From assembly GCF_036346855.1 (NCBI RefSeq), contig NZ_CP107841.1, positions 7,320,001 through 7,384,000 on the forward strand: a DNA stretch of 64,000 nucleotides, given 5' to 3'. A program made the translations under genes and the position numbers. Each line of letters starts with the position of its first letter. Position 1 is the stretch's first letter. Source of the stretch: Streptomyces europaeiscabiei (GTDB lineage Bacteria > Actinomycetota > Actinomycetes > Streptomycetales > Streptomycetaceae). Positions 20,147 to 30,589 of this stretch are shown here, one piece after another. The notes beneath the pieces were generated by a model. It saw nothing but the letters and a program-made list of their open reading frames with translations, did no database searches and was not told where the DNA came from.

Positions 20147-20298
20147 GCGGGGAGAAGGGCCGCGAGGGCGGGGGCGTCGGCGGCGGGGGAGCAGAGGCCG
20201 GACGTGGGGGTGCGGAAGCCGGATGTGCGGCGGGCGACCGCCGTCCGGCTGTCCGGGGCCTGCGGATAATCGGTGCCGAAGTGTCCGAGGGTCGTGCG

Positions 20299-23200
20299 AT
20301 GCTCGGCGATGTGGAGACCAGGTCCGTCAGTCCCGTGTTCGTCGGTCGCGCCGACGAACTGGAGGTGTTGCGCGAGGCGTTGGCCCGCGCCGGTGGAGGC
20401 GTCGCGCGGGCGACGGGGCACGGGGGAGGCGAGGGCGGGCCGCAGGCACTGCTGCTCGGCGGTGAGGCCGGGGTGGGCAAGACCCGTCTGGTGGAGGAGT
20501 TCGCCGGTGAGGCTGGGCGCGGGGGCGCGGTCGTCGCGACCGGCGGCTGCGTCGAGATCGGCGCCGACGGGCTGCCCTTCGCACCCTTCTCCACCGCGCT
20601 GCGCGCCCTGCGCCGTCGGCTGCCCGACGAACTGGCCGCCGCGGCTGCCGGACAGGAACAGGAACTGGCCCGACTGTTGCCCGAGTTGGGCGAGACCTCG
20701 CGCGCACGGCACGACGAGGAAGGCACGGCCCGCCTCTTCGAGCTCACCGCCCGCCTCCTGGAGCGCCTCGCCGCCGACCGGACGATCGTCCTCGTCCTGG
20801 AGGACCTGCACTGGGCCGACGCCTCCACCCGCCACCTCCTCTCCTACCTCCTGCGCACGCTGCGCACCGGCCGCCTCGTCGTCCTCGCCACCTACCGATC
20901 CGACGACATCCACCGCCGCCACCCGCTGCGCCCCCTCCTTGCCGAACTCGACCGCCTCCGTACGGTCCGCCGCATCGAACTGCCCCGCTTCGACCGCGCC
21001 GAGGTCGGCCACCAGCTCGCCGGCATCCTCGCCGCCGAACCCGACCCGGAACGCGCCGACGAGATCTTCGAACGCTCCGACGGCAACGCCTTCTTCGTCG
21101 AGGAACTCGCCGTCGCCGCCCACGACGGCGGCTGCCCCGGTCTCACCGACTCCCTGCGCGACCTGCTCCTCGTCCGCGTCGAACGGCTCCCCGAGGATGC
21201 CCAGCGGATCACGCGCATCGTCGCCGAGGGCGGTTCCACCGTGGAGTACGCCCTGCTCGCGGCCGTGGCCAGGCTCCCCGAGGACGAACTCATCGAAGCC
21301 CTGCGGGCCGCCGTCGGCGCCAACATCCTGCTCGCCGCCCCCGGCGACGACGGCTACCGCTTCCGGCACTCCCTGGTCCGCGAGGCTGTCAGCGACGACC
21401 TGCTGCCCGGCGAACGCTCCCGCCTCAACCGCCGCTACGCCGAGGTCCTGGAAGCCGACCCGACACTTGTCCCCGCCGACGGCCGCGCCACCCGCCTGGC
21501 CAGCTACTGGTACCACGCCCACGACGCCGCAAAGGCCCTGCCCGCCGTCCTCGACGCCTCCACCGAGGCCCGCTCCCGGCACGCCCACTCCGAACAACTG
21601 CGCCTCCTGGAACGGGCGATGGAGCTGTGGGACGCGGCCCCCGACGCCGTACGGGCCGCGCTGCGCCCCGTCGACTACACCGAGGTGTACCCGCCCTGCG
21701 GCTGCGCTCCGGGCACCCACCCCCTGCGCTACCTCGACCTGATGGCCGAGGCGGCCGTCGCCGGACGGCTGTGCGGAGAGCGGGAGCGGGCCCTGAGAAT
21801 CACCCGGCGGGCCCTCGACCGGCTCGCGGACACGGACAACCCCCTGCGCGCCGCCTGGTTCTGGGTGCAGCGCTCCCTGCTGACCGAGGGCCTGGCCCGG
21901 GGCGACGGCTGGAAGGAGCTCGCCACCGCCCAGGAACTGGTCCGCGGCCAGCCCCCGTCCGAGGTGCACGCCGAGGTGCTCTCCCGCGTCGCCGCCTGGT
22001 CCATGCTCCACGCCCCGGGCCCCGACGCGCTCTCCGACGCCCAGCGCGCCGTCGAGTACGCGCGCATGGTCGGCGCCGAGGACATCGAACTCAATGCCCG
22101 CCTCACCCTCGGCGGCCTGATGGTCGACGCGGGCGACGTCGAAACAGGCATCACGGAGATGAAGGCCGTCCTTCGGCGCTCACTCGAACGCGGTCCCGCC
22201 GCCGTCGTGGGCCGCGCCCATGTGAACCTTCCGTCCTGTCTGGAGGGCGTCGGCCGCTCGCAGGAGGCCGCCCGCCTGCTGCGCACGGGACTCGACGTCA
22301 CCCGACGCATGGGTCTGCGGGACTCCGAGGCCTGGATCTGGGGCAACCTCTCCGAATCGCTCTTCTCCCTCGGACAGTGGGACGAGGCGATGGAAGCCGC
22401 CACGAAGGCCGGGTGCACCGGGACCAGCACCAAGATGCGCGGCGGCAGCTCCCTCTCTCTCGCCGCCCTCGCGCTCGCCCGCGGCGACACCGCCGATGCC
22501 CGGCGCCAACTCGCCGCCGCTCAGGGTTACTTCGGCACCCACAACCCCATGCCCCAGAACAACCTGCCGTTGTCCTCCCTCACCATCGGCATCGCCGCCG
22601 CCGAGGGCCGCCTCCCGGACGCCCGCGCCGAACTGGCCCGCGTCCTCGACGTCGGCTTCCCCGTCGGCACCCAGTGCTACGCCTGGCCCCTGCTGCTCAC
22701 CGCCGCCACCGCCGAGGCCGACGCCCGCGCCCTGCCGACCGCCGGGCCCGGCCGGGCCGACGTCCTCGACCGGATCTTCACCGTGGTCAAGAAGCTCACC
22801 ACCGGCGCACCGGTCTGGCTCGCCCACGAAGGCTGGATCCGCGCCGAACTCCAGCGCGCCGAGGGCGTGACGGCCCCCGGCACCTGGTCCGACGTCGTCA
22901 CCGCCTTCGAGTCCCTGGAACGGCCCTACGACCTTGCCCGCGTCCGGCACCGACTCGCCGAGGCGCTGCTGGCCGAAGGCGCGGACGACGAGGCCCGGGA
23001 CCGCGCGACGGAACTGCTGCAGCTGGCCGCCGCCGTCGCCGACCACCTCGGCGCCCGCCCGCTCGCCGACGAGGTCGCCCTCCTCGCCCGCCGCGCCCGT
23101 CTCACCCTGAGCCGCGCCCCCGAGCCCGCCCTCACCCAGGCCGACCCCGTCGCCGCGCTCGGCCTCACCGGCCGCGAACACGACGTCCTCCGCCTGGTGG

Positions 23201-23382
23201 CCGTCGGCCGCACCAACCGCCAGATAGCCGAGGAACTCTTCATCTCCCCGAAGACGGCCAGCGTCCACGTCTCCAACATCCTCGCCAAGCTCGGTGTCTC
23301 GGGCCGGGGCGAGGCGGCGGCGGTGGCCCATCGGCTGGGGTTGTTCCCGGAGGGGGCCGGGGAGCGGCTTGCGGCGGGATGA
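20299..23382 (+). CDS. LuxR-type large ATP-binding regulator (LAL), copy 1
   Basis: 1027 aa. Architecture: FVGRADELEVLREAL start, Walker A (GEAGVGKT, residues 55-62), Walker B (LVLEDLHWAD), a long helical TPR-like middle, and a LuxR HTH at about 955-1020 (GLTGREHDVLRLVAVGRTN). It is a transcriptional regulator driven by ATP and an unknown signal. Upstream is a GATAAT hexamer (20265-20270), which argues against the GTG at 20143 that would overlap the preceding gene. ATG 20299 has CGAGGG upstream; a GTG at 20281 is possible. Its HTH is very similar to that of the second LAL at 36470. Confidence 0.88.
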   Translation: MLGDVETRSVSPVFVGRADELEVLREALARAGGGVARATGHGGGEGGPQALLLGGEAGVGKTRLVEEFAGEAGRGGAVVATGGCVEIGADGLPFAPFSTALRALRRRLPDELAAAAAGQEQELARLLPELGETSRARHDEEGTARLFELTARLLERLAADRTIVLVLEDLHWADASTRHLLSYLLRTLRTGRLVVLATYRSDDIHRRHPLRPLLAELDRLRTVRRIELPRFDRAEVGHQLAGILAAEPDPERADEIFERSDGNAFFVEELAVAAHDGGCPGLTDSLRDLLLVRVERLPEDAQRITRIVAEGGSTVEYALLAAVARLPEDELIEALRAAVGANILLAAPGDDGYRFRHSLVREAVSDDLLPGERSRLNRRYAEVLEADPTLVPADGRATRLASYWYHAHDAAKALPAVLDASTEARSRHAHSEQLRLLERAMELWDAAPDAVRAALRPVDYTEVYPPCGCAPGTHPLRYLDLMAEAAVAGRLCGERERALRITRRALDRLADTDNPLRAAWFWVQRSLLTEGLARGDGWKELATAQELVRGQPPSEVHAEVLSRVAAWSMLHAPGPDALSDAQRAVEYARMVGAEDIELNARLTLGGLMVDAGDVETGITEMKAVLRRSLERGPAAVVGRAHVNLPSCLEGVGRSQEAARLLRTGLDVTRRMGLRDSEAWIWGNLSESLFSLGQWDEAMEAATKAGCTGTSTKMRGGSSLSLAALALARGDTADARRQLAAAQGYFGTHNPMPQNNLPLSSLTIGIAAAEGRLPDARAELARVLDVGFPVGTQCYAWPLLLTAATAEADARALPTAGPGRADVLDRIFTVVKKLTTGAPVWLAHEGWIRAELQRAEGVTAPGTWSDVVTAFESLERPYDLARVRHRLAEALLAEGADDEARDRATELLQLAAAVADHLGARPLADEVALLARRARLTLSRAPEPALTQADPVAALGLTGREHDVLRLVAVGRTNRQIAEELFISPKTASVHVSNILAKLGVSGRGEAAAVAHRLGLFPEGAGERLAAG

Positions 23383-23463
23383 TGGCAGGGAGGACCGCCG
23401 AGGCTCCGCTGTTCGACCGGGACCGACCGCCCGCCGCCTCGCGGCCCTGGGGGAGGGAGAGCT

Positions 23464-23664
23464 GTGTTCAACGCCTTCGAGGAACTTTTCGCACCCGGCC
23501 GCAAGCACACCCGTGACGAGCAGAAACGGCTGGAACTGACCCGTGAGGACGTAGGGGACAACGACCCCGGACGTGGACCGATAGACCTCGCGTCCGGGAA
23601 GGTCGTCGTACGGCGGCCCGAGCCGGTGGCGGAAGAGGCCGAGGAGCGCCTCGCAGAGGAGTAG
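23464..23664 (+). CDS. DUF6191-type small protein
   Basis: 66 aa, MFNAFEELFAPGRKHTRDEQ start with a charged body and acidic end. It matches the small DUF6191 family common in Streptomyces; function unknown. The GTG start follows a long purine run (GGGGGAGGGAGAG), a strong ribosome site. It is 81 bp downstream of the LAL gene and only 11 bp from the convergent dehydrogenase. Confidence 0.75.
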   Translation: MFNAFEELFAPGRKHTRDEQKRLELTREDVGDNDPGRGPIDLASGKVVVRRPEPVAEEAEERLAEE

Positions 23665-23675
23665 GGGCGGGCGGT

Positions 23676-24842
23676 CTACTTCACCTCCAGCTCCAGGATC
23701 TTGTCGTCGCCGCCCTCCGGGGAGCCCCGGCCGTCCGTCTCGCTCGTCACCAGCCACAGCTTGTCGCCGCCGGCGGAGACGACCGTGCGGAGGCGGCCGT
23801 AGTCGCCTTCGAGGAAGGCCTGGGGGTCGGCGGAGGTCTTGGTGCCGTCCAGGGGGATGCGCCAGAGGCGCTGCCCCCTGAGGCCCGCCATCCAGACGGA
23901 GCCCTCCGCCATGGCGATGCCGCTGGGGGAGGCCTCGTCCGTCTTCCAGACGGCCACCGGGTCTATGTAGCCGGACTTGCCGCCCCTGCCCTCGACCTCC
24001 GGCCAGCCGTAATTGCCGCCGGGCTTGATCTGGTTCAGCTCGTCCCAGGTGTTCTGGCCGAACTCCGAGGCCCACAGGCGCTGCTTGCCGTCCCAGGCGA
24101 GCCCCTGGACGTTGCGGTGGCCGTACGAGTACACGACGGAGTTGTCGAAGGGGTTGCCCGGGGCCGGCTCGCCGTCAGGGGTCATACGGAGGATCTTGCC
24201 GCCGAGGGAGTCCTTGTCCTGGGCCAGGGGGCCCTCGTACCGCTCGCCCGTGCTCGCGTACAGCATCTTGTCGGGGCCGAAGGCGAGCCGGCCGCCGTTG
24301 TGGTTCGTTCCCTTGGGGATGGAGCGGAGGATGGTGTCGGGGGCGCCGAGCTGCTCGCCCGCGGGCTTCTCGGGGTCGTACAGCATCCGCACGATCCGGT
24401 TGTCGGACTCCGAGGTGAAGTACGCGTAGATCATGTGGTCCGAGGCGTACTCCGGGGAGACCGCGATGCCCATGAGGCCGCCCTCGCCGGCCGGGGCCAC
24501 GCCGGGGACCTCCCCGAGCACGGTCTCCTCGCCGGTCTCCTCGTCGATTCTGCTGATCGTGGCCTCGTCACGGGAGGACACGAGAAGCCCGCCCTCGGGC
24601 AGGGGCGCGAGGCCCCAGGGAGTGTCGAGGTCCTCGGCGACGGTGCGGACCACCGTCACCGAGCCCTTGGCGGGGGGTGCCGCGTCCGCCGCCTGCTCGG
24701 GCGGGGGCGACTCGGCACTGCTGCTGCTCGGGGGTGAGCTGCCGGCCGCGTCCGTCTTGTCTCCCTCGTCGGAGGAGCAGCCGGTCGTCACCAGAAGCAC
24801 GGCTGCGGCCAACGCGGCCTTCACCACTCGACGTTGCACCAT
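23676..24842 (-). CDS. PQQ-type sugar dehydrogenase (sorbosone dehydrogenase family) lipoprotein
   Basis: 388 aa. A lipobox (LLVTTGC) near residue 20 anchors it outside the membrane. The mature part is a six-bladed beta-propeller of the soluble glucose/sorbosone dehydrogenase family, with LDTPWGLAPLPEGGLLVS, TNHNGGRLAFGPDKMLY, YSYGHRNVQGLAW and GGNYGWPE. Quinone-dependent oxidation of a sugar or aldose is the family role; cofactor and substrate are not proven. A Thr/Ser/Pro-rich linker follows the lipobox. ATG at 24842 is preferred to the overlapping GTG at 24845 because AAGGGA is then correctly spaced. Confidence 0.88.
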   Translation of the reverse strand: MVQRRVVKAALAAAVLLVTTGCSSDEGDKTDAAGSSPPSSSSAESPPPEQAADAAPPAKGSVTVVRTVAEDLDTPWGLAPLPEGGLLVSSRDEATISRIDEETGEETVLGEVPGVAPAGEGGLMGIAVSPEYASDHMIYAYFTSESDNRIVRMLYDPEKPAGEQLGAPDTILRSIPKGTNHNGGRLAFGPDKMLYASTGERYEGPLAQDKDSLGGKILRMTPDGEPAPGNPFDNSVVYSYGHRNVQGLAWDGKQRLWASEFGQNTWDELNQIKPGGNYGWPEVEGRGGKSGYIDPVAVWKTDEASPSGIAMAEGSVWMAGLRGQRLWRIPLDGTKTSADPQAFLEGDYGRLRTVVSAGGDKLWLVTSETDGRGSPEGGDDKILELEVK

Positions 24843-24932
24843 CACGATCCCTTCGGCGTGGAGCTTCTACTTGTCTTACACCGCGAGCGCCCCACAGGTT
24901 CCACCTCGGCCCGATCAAGCAGATATTTCCCC

Positions 24933-24974
24933 ACGACGCCTGACGCACGACGCCTGACGCACGACGCCTGACGG
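24933..24974. repeat. Tandem repeat, 3 x 14 bp
   Basis: Three adjacent units of ACGACGCCTGACGC (last base changed in the third) just beyond the stop of the aldo/keto reductase and upstream of the sugar dehydrogenase. Confidence 0.9.
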
Positions 24975-24994
24975 ACGGCCCGGCAGTCGTCCCC

Positions 24995-25993
24995 TCAGTC
25001 CCAGGATCCCCGCGCGGGAGGAAGGCCCGCCACCTCGGCCAGATCCTCGGCCGTGAGGCGCAGGGCGTGGGCGGCAGCGTTCTCCGTCACCCACCGTGCC
25101 TGCTTGGTGCCCGGCACCGGGACCACGTGCGGGCCGAGGGACAGGACCCAGGCGAGAGCGACCTGGGCCGGGGTCACGGTCGCCCCGTGCCGGGCCGCGA
25201 CGCGACGGAGGCCGACGACGAGGGCCTGGTTGGCGGCCATCATGTCGGCGGTGAAGCGTGGGTGGCGGGCGCGGAGGTCGTCCCGCTCGAAGCCCCCGCC
25301 GGGCGTCAGGGTGCCGGTGAGGAAACCATTCCCCAGGGGCATGGCGGCGAGGAACCCGATACCGCGGGCCACGCACCAGGGGAGCAGGGAGGCCAGGGCC
25401 TCCCGAGACCAGACCGACAGCTCCGCCTGCACGGCGCTCACCGGGAAGACCTGCTGGACCCGCCGGAGCTGGCGGATCGTGGTGTCGTACATGCCCGCGC
25501 CCGGCCGACGCCCCGCCCGCGCGCCCACCGCGCACAGGCCCAACGCCCGCACCTTCCCGGCCTGTACGAGTTCCGCCATCGCGCCCCATGTCTCCTCGAC
25601 GGGGACCTCGGGGTCCGCCCGGTGGAGCTGGTAGAGATCGATGACGTCGGTCTGGAGCCGGCGCAGCGAGGCGTCGCAGGCGCGTCTCACATAGCCGGGG
25701 CGGCCGTTGGCCACGATGTGCTGCTCACCCACCAGCAGGCCCACCTTGGTGGAGACGAAGGCTTCCGCGCGGCGCTCCTTCAGTACCCGGCCCACCAGCA
25801 GCTCGTTGGTGAAGGGGCCGTACATGTCGGCCGTGTCCAGCAGCGTGCTGCCGAGGTCGAGCGCCCGGTGCACGGTCCGCATCGACTCTTCGCCCCGTTG
25901 CCGCGACCCGGTGTACGCCCAGCTCATCGGCATGCACCCGAGTCCTACGGCCCCCACCTCGAGCGTCGCCGCGCCGATCGTCCTGCGCTCCAC
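24995..25993 (-). CDS. Aldo/keto reductase
   Basis: 332 aa. NADPH-dependent carbonyl reductase barrel with the complete tetrad Asp53, Tyr58 (DTADMYG), Lys83 (STKVG) and His124 (YQLHRAD), plus the C-terminal cofactor region VVPVPGTKQ. The substrate is unknown. It is divergent from the 2-hydroxyacid dehydrogenase across a 74-bp promoter region and followed by the sugar dehydrogenase on the same strand after about 150 bp. Confidence 0.9.
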   Translation of the reverse strand: MERRTIGAATLEVGAVGLGCMPMSWAYTGSRQRGEESMRTVHRALDLGSTLLDTADMYGPFTNELLVGRVLKERRAEAFVSTKVGLLVGEQHIVANGRPGYVRRACDASLRRLQTDVIDLYQLHRADPEVPVEETWGAMAELVQAGKVRALGLCAVGARAGRRPGAGMYDTTIRQLRRVQQVFPVSAVQAELSVWSREALASLLPWCVARGIGFLAAMPLGNGFLTGTLTPGGGFERDDLRARHPRFTADMMAANQALVVGLRRVAARHGATVTPAQVALAWVLSLGPHVVPVPGTKQARWVTENAAAHALRLTAEDLAEVAGLPPARGSWD

Positions 25994-26067
25994 CTGGTCG
26001 TGACCCTCCCTCTCCCGACCCCCAACCTAACCTCTGCCGTGCCGGGTACCTGACATAGCCTCCGGGC

Positions 26068-27069
26068 ATGACTGCTGACGAGACTGCCGACCCGGCCGCG
26101 GACGTGACCGCCGACGTGTGGCTCCCCATCCCGCCGGACGAGATCGAGGGGCTCCCGCAGGGTCCCCGCTACCTCTTCTGGGACGGCGGTGAGGACGGCA
26201 CACAGTCGTATCCGGGCGACCCCGCGGACTGCGTCCTGTACGTGGTGCCCTACATGAAGCGCTGGCCGGTGAAGGTGAACCCGCTGGAGCACATGCGGAA
26301 CCTGCGGGTGATCCAGACGCTCACGGCGGGTGTCGACGACGTCCTGGCCCGGCTCTCGGTGCTCGCTCCCGGGGTCCAGCTGTGCAACGCGCGGGGAGTG
26401 CACGAGGCCAGCACGGCCGAGCTCGCGCTCACCCTGACCCTCGCCTCGCTGCGCGGTGTCCCCGACTTCGTACGGGCCCAGCAACAGGAGTGCTGGCAGG
26501 GCGACTTCCGTCCCGCGCTCGCCGACCGGACCGTCCTGATCGTCGGCTACGGCGCGATCGGCGCCGCCATCGAGGACCGGCTCGTGCCCTTCGAGGTGGC
26601 GCGGGTGGCGCGCGTCGCGCGCTCTGAGCGCACCACGGCGCGCGGACCGGTGCACTCGTTCACCGAACTGCCCGCCCTCCTGCCGCAGGCGGATGTGGTG
26701 ATCCTGTCCACTCCGCTCACGGAACAGACGAAAGGCCTGGTCAACGCCGACTTCCTGGCCCGTATGAAGGACGGGGCCCTCCTGGTGAATGTTGCCCGCG
26801 GAGGCGTCGTCGACACCAAGGCGCTGCTCGCGGAACTGGACAACGGACGCATCACCGCGGCACTCGACGTCACCGACCCGGAGCCGCTGCCGCCGGGGCA
26901 CCCGCTCTGGCGTGCGCCCGGCGTGCTCATCAGCCCCCACGTCGGCGGCCCCACCTCGGCCTTCCTGCCGCGTGCCAAAAGGCTGCTGGTGGACCAGTTG
27001 GGGCGATTCGTGAACCGGGAGCCACTGCGCAACGTGGTCCTTACGACGGGCGAGACGGACGTCGTGTAA
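26068..27069 (+). CDS. D-isomer-specific 2-hydroxyacid dehydrogenase
   Basis: 333 aa. The NAD-binding loop is VGYGAIG, with catalytic Arg244 (NVARGGV), an acidic residue in the DVTDPEPLP region, and His291 (SPHVGG). It should interconvert a 2-keto acid and a D-2-hydroxy acid. It is shorter than and distinct from SerA in this window, with no ACT domain. TAGCCT ends 6 bases before the ATG and there is no ribosome site, so a leaderless mRNA is likely. Confidence 0.88.
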   Translation: MTADETADPAADVTADVWLPIPPDEIEGLPQGPRYLFWDGGEDGTQSYPGDPADCVLYVVPYMKRWPVKVNPLEHMRNLRVIQTLTAGVDDVLARLSVLAPGVQLCNARGVHEASTAELALTLTLASLRGVPDFVRAQQQECWQGDFRPALADRTVLIVGYGAIGAAIEDRLVPFEVARVARVARSERTTARGPVHSFTELPALLPQADVVILSTPLTEQTKGLVNADFLARMKDGALLVNVARGGVVDTKALLAELDNGRITAALDVTDPEPLPPGHPLWRAPGVLISPHVGGPTSAFLPRAKRLLVDQLGRFVNREPLRNVVLTTGETDVV

Positions 27070-27151
27070 TCCACTTCGGGCACCCTCCGCGTTCCTTCGG
27101 AAGCGGACCGTGCTCGTGTTGCCAGAGATGGTCACTGAGCGTAGAGGAACT

Positions 27152-30100
27152 ATGTCCCTGAGTGACGAGACTGGTGTATCGTCCCGACAGGGGCTGCGCC
27201 GCGCATCGTTCGGCGCCGGGGACGGACTTGAGACAGCGAGGGGGGCGACGGGCGATGCACGGCCTATGGACGAACGATCCGACGCGGCGGAGCCGCCGAC
27301 GGCGGCCCTGGCGAGCTGCGACGCGGAGGCATCCGCACGGGAGCCACGGCGGCCGCAGCGGTCACGGTCATCACCACGGGCACAACGACCGCAGAAGGCG
27401 CACCCACCCGACGCACCGGAGGCGCGACACGGGAGCGGTGCTCACCAGGGAGACCCGGTGAGTCCCCGCCAGTCCTCCGCCTCCACGCTGAGCCCCACGT
27501 TCCGGGCGGCCAAGCCGCTGCCCGGTCCGATGCCGCCCGGCGGGCGGTCGTCCGGCCGCGGCGGCGCGAGCCTGCGGGCCCAGCTCGTCCTCGCCCTGCT
27601 CTGCGCGGCCTACGCCGTCGGCGCCGCGCTCGGCTGGGGCGATGAGCAAGTCGCCCTTGTCATGGGTGACTTCGGGCTGAGCGCCGCCGCCGCAGCGGCC
27701 GCCGTCTCCTGCTTCCGCTACGCGCGCAGGCGCCGCAGCCGCTTTCGCCCCGCCTGGCTGCTGTTCGCCCTCTCCTCCGCCATGGCGGCCCTGGGCAACG
27801 GCGTCTGGGGGTGGTACGAGGTCGTCCTGGAGCGGCCCGTGCCCGAGCCGAGCTACGCGGACCTGTTCTTCCTCTGCTTCGCGCCTCCCGCCATCGTCGG
27901 CCTGCTGGTGCTCGCCAAGAGGCCCGTGACCAAGGCCGGGTGGGTGTGCCTGGCACTGGACTCCTGGCTCATCGGCGGCTCCCTCGTCACCATCTCCTGG
28001 AGCCTTGCGCTCGCCCAGACCGCCCAGCTCGACGGCTCCAGCACCGCGCACACCGCGCTCTCGCTGGCCTATCCGCTGCTCGACATCGCCCTGGTCAGCA
28101 TGGTGCTCGCGCTGCACTTCCGACGCTCCGCGAGGCATCGCCCCGCGGTCAACACCGCGATCGGCGCCCTCGCGCTCACCGTGATGTGCGACGCCCTGTT
28201 CACCTCACCCCTGCTGCACACCAGCTACCGCTCCGGCCAACTCCTCGACGCAGGCTGGTTCGCCGGCTCCCTGCTCCTCGCCTACGCCCCCTGGGTCGGC
28301 CAGCGGCACGGACAGGCGGACGAGCGCGGGCGCGTGGTGCACGAACACATCCCGGGCCAGCGCCACGACGTGCAGCCGGGCCACCGCCACGAGGTCCAGC
28401 CCGGCCACCGGCACGACGGCCCCCAGGGAGGGCACGCGCACGTGCTCCTCCAGGGAGGAGGTCACGGTCGCAATCCGGCCACTCGCCCCATCGCCGGATC
28501 CCTGGCCGCACTCACGCCCTACCTCGCCGCCGCCGTCTGCACCCTGGGCATCCTCTACAACGTGCTCAACGGCCGCAGCGTCGACCGCGTGGTGCTCATC
28601 ACCGCCTGCACCGTCGTGCTCGCCCTCGTCGTGCGCCAGGGCATCATGCTCCTCGACAACATCACCCTCACCCAGGAACTGGCGCAGAAGGAGAACCACT
28701 TCCGTTCCCTGGTGCAGGGCTCCAGCGACGTCATCATGATCGCTGCACCGAACGGCATCCTCCGCTATGTCAGCCCGGCCGCCGCCGGGGTGTACGGCCG
28801 CCCCGCGGAGGACCTCGTGGGCAAGGAGCTGGCCTCGATCATCCACCCCGAGGACCTCGGCTGCGTGGTCCACGAGGTGCGCCGCTTCCTCGCCGCCAGT
28901 CCGGCCGAGGAACCCACCACCCGCATCGAGTGCCGTTTCAAGGCCGGCGGTGGGGGAGGCTGGCTGAACGTGGAGTCCACGGTCAACCGCCACCACGGCG
29001 GCCTCATCTTCAACAGCCGGGACGTGACCGAGAGAGTGCGCCTGCAGGCCCAGCTGCAGCACAACGCCGAGCACGACCCGCTCACCGACCTGCCCAACCG
29101 CGCCCTGTTCACCAAGCGCGTCCAGCAGGCGCTCTCCGGCCGCCGCTCCTCCGACCGCGGTATCGCCCTGCGCAACACGGCGGTCCTCTTCATCGACCTC
29201 GACGGCTTCAAGGCGGTCAACGACACGATCGGGCACCAGGCCGGGGACGAGCTGCTCGTCCAGGCCGCCCGCAGACTGCAGGACGCCGTCCGGCAGGGGG
29301 ACACCGCCTCCCGCCTCGGCGGCGACGAGTTCGCCGCCCTCATCGTCGGGGACGGCTCCCGCGACCGCACCGCCCGGGAGCAGCACATCCTGGAGCTCGC
29401 CGACCGGCTCCGGGTCGCCCTCTCGCAGCCCTACACCATCGACGGCAACGATGTTCGGGTCGCCGCGTCCATCGGTGTCTCCTTCGCCGAGCCCGGCCTC
29501 GGCGCGGGCGAGCTGCTGCGCAACGCCGACCTCGCGATGTACCGGGCCAAGGCGGCCGGCAAGGGCCGTGTCGAGCTGTACAAGCCTCAGATGCAGCAGG
29601 ACGTCGTACGCAAGGCCGAGCTGGCCACCCGGCTGCGGGCAGCGCTGCACGACGGAGAGTTCATGCTGCTGAACCAACCCGTGGTGGAGCTGGAGACCGG
29701 CCGGATCTCGTCGGTCGCGACCGCGGCCCGCTGGCGCTCGTCCCAGGGGGTGCTCTTCACGCCCGCCGAGTTCCTGCGGGTCTCCGAGGACAGCGAGAAG
29801 ACCGCGGAGCTGGGCCGCTGGATGCTGGAACAGGCCGTCGAGCAGGCCGCCGACCGGCTCACCAGCGGCCTGAACGTACCGGTGTCCGTGCGCATGAGCG
29901 CCCGGCGTCTGCTGGACCGCTCACTGCCCCCCGGCTCGGTGGAGACGCTCCTGACCCGCCACGGGCTGCCCTCGGGCTCCCTGGTCGTCGAGCTGTCCGA
30001 CACCGAGCTGAAGGGCCCGCCGGACGAGCTGGAGCGCAGGCTGAACCACCTTCGCCGCCTCGGTGTCCGGATCGCCCTGGACGGGCTCGGCAGCGGCCAC

Positions 30101-30514
30101 GCGGCCATCACGGCACTGCGCCGGCTCCCCGTCGACGTACTGAAGCTGGACCGCGGTCTCGTCGAGGGGGTCGTGGAGTCCACGCGGCTGCAGAAGATCA
30201 CTCGTGGGCTGCTGCGCATCGCCGACGACCTGGGGCTGCAGTCCGTGGCCGACGGGGTGGATCTGCCCGAGCAGGTCGTCGCCCTGCGCGCGATGGGCTG
30301 CACCCACGGCCAGGGCGCCGCCTTCTCCGGACCGCTGGACGAGTACCGCCTGCGCCGGGCCCTGTCCCTCGGGCACTTCCCGGTGCCCTCCGGACCGGCG
30401 GAGCCCGCGTTCGCGGGGGGTGGGGCGGGGGTGTACACAAGTGGTGTGACCGCTGTCTACGGAGGCGGAAGTGCCCTTCGCTCACATAATGAGACTCCCG
30501 TCCCACCCACTTGA
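27152..30514 (+). CDS. PAS-GGDEF-EAL membrane protein with degenerate EAL domain
   Basis: 1120 aa. Order: about 130 disordered residues, several membrane segments (about 140-500) interrupted by an 11-His loop (about 384-441), a PAS domain (about 515-625), GGDEF with intact signature at 723-727, then an EAL-like domain. In the last, the EAL motif reads TAA (857-859), the paired Asp loop reads DGLGSG (from 977) and EGVE reads DGVD, so phosphodiesterase activity is unlikely while cyclase activity remains possible. It resembles the CdgF type of Streptomyces by position and architecture (tentative). ATG 27152 has AGAGGA upstream; the start is uncertain. Its stop codon overlaps a TTGACA that could serve ilvB. 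Confidence 0.85.
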   Translation: MSLSDETGVSSRQGLRRASFGAGDGLETARGATGDARPMDERSDAAEPPTAALASCDAEASAREPRRPQRSRSSPRAQRPQKAHPPDAPEARHGSGAHQGDPVSPRQSSASTLSPTFRAAKPLPGPMPPGGRSSGRGGASLRAQLVLALLCAAYAVGAALGWGDEQVALVMGDFGLSAAAAAAAVSCFRYARRRRSRFRPAWLLFALSSAMAALGNGVWGWYEVVLERPVPEPSYADLFFLCFAPPAIVGLLVLAKRPVTKAGWVCLALDSWLIGGSLVTISWSLALAQTAQLDGSSTAHTALSLAYPLLDIALVSMVLALHFRRSARHRPAVNTAIGALALTVMCDALFTSPLLHTSYRSGQLLDAGWFAGSLLLAYAPWVGQRHGQADERGRVVHEHIPGQRHDVQPGHRHEVQPGHRHDGPQGGHAHVLLQGGGHGRNPATRPIAGSLAALTPYLAAAVCTLGILYNVLNGRSVDRVVLITACTVVLALVVRQGIMLLDNITLTQELAQKENHFRSLVQGSSDVIMIAAPNGILRYVSPAAAGVYGRPAEDLVGKELASIIHPEDLGCVVHEVRRFLAASPAEEPTTRIECRFKAGGGGGWLNVESTVNRHHGGLIFNSRDVTERVRLQAQLQHNAEHDPLTDLPNRALFTKRVQQALSGRRSSDRGIALRNTAVLFIDLDGFKAVNDTIGHQAGDELLVQAARRLQDAVRQGDTASRLGGDEFAALIVGDGSRDRTAREQHILELADRLRVALSQPYTIDGNDVRVAASIGVSFAEPGLGAGELLRNADLAMYRAKAAGKGRVELYKPQMQQDVVRKAELATRLRAALHDGEFMLLNQPVVELETGRISSVATAARWRSSQGVLFTPAEFLRVSEDSEKTAELGRWMLEQAVEQAADRLTSGLNVPVSVRMSARRLLDRSLPPGSVETLLTRHGLPSGSLVVELSDTELKGPPDELERRLNHLRRLGVRIALDGLGSGHAAITALRRLPVDVLKLDRGLVEGVVESTRLQKITRGLLRIADDLGLQSVADGVDLPEQVVALRAMGCTHGQGAAFSGPLDEYRLRRALSLGHFPVPSGPAEPAFAGGGAGVYTSGVTAVYGGGSALRSHNETPVPPT

Positions 30515-30547
30515 CATGCGGTGCGCGCCGGGGGGAGGGTCAGTGCC

Positions 30548-30589
30548 ATGCGCACTCGAATCCTCGTACTTGGAAAGCGCGTCGGCTGA
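30548..30589 (+). CDS. ilvB leader peptide
   Basis: A 13-codon reading frame, [13 protein letters not shown] then TGA. Its Ile-Leu-Val-Leu run matches the three amino acids made by the downstream genes. Stalling of a ribosome on these codons would control the hairpin at 30646-30680. It is very short, but composition and position make it convincing. Confidence 0.85.
   Translation: MRTRILVLGKRVG

Noticed and set aside
20143-20298. Longer N-terminus of the first LAL regulator starting at GTG 20143
   Set aside because: The 52 added residues are Gly/Ala-rich without conservation, and a GATAAT promoter-like box lies inside them.
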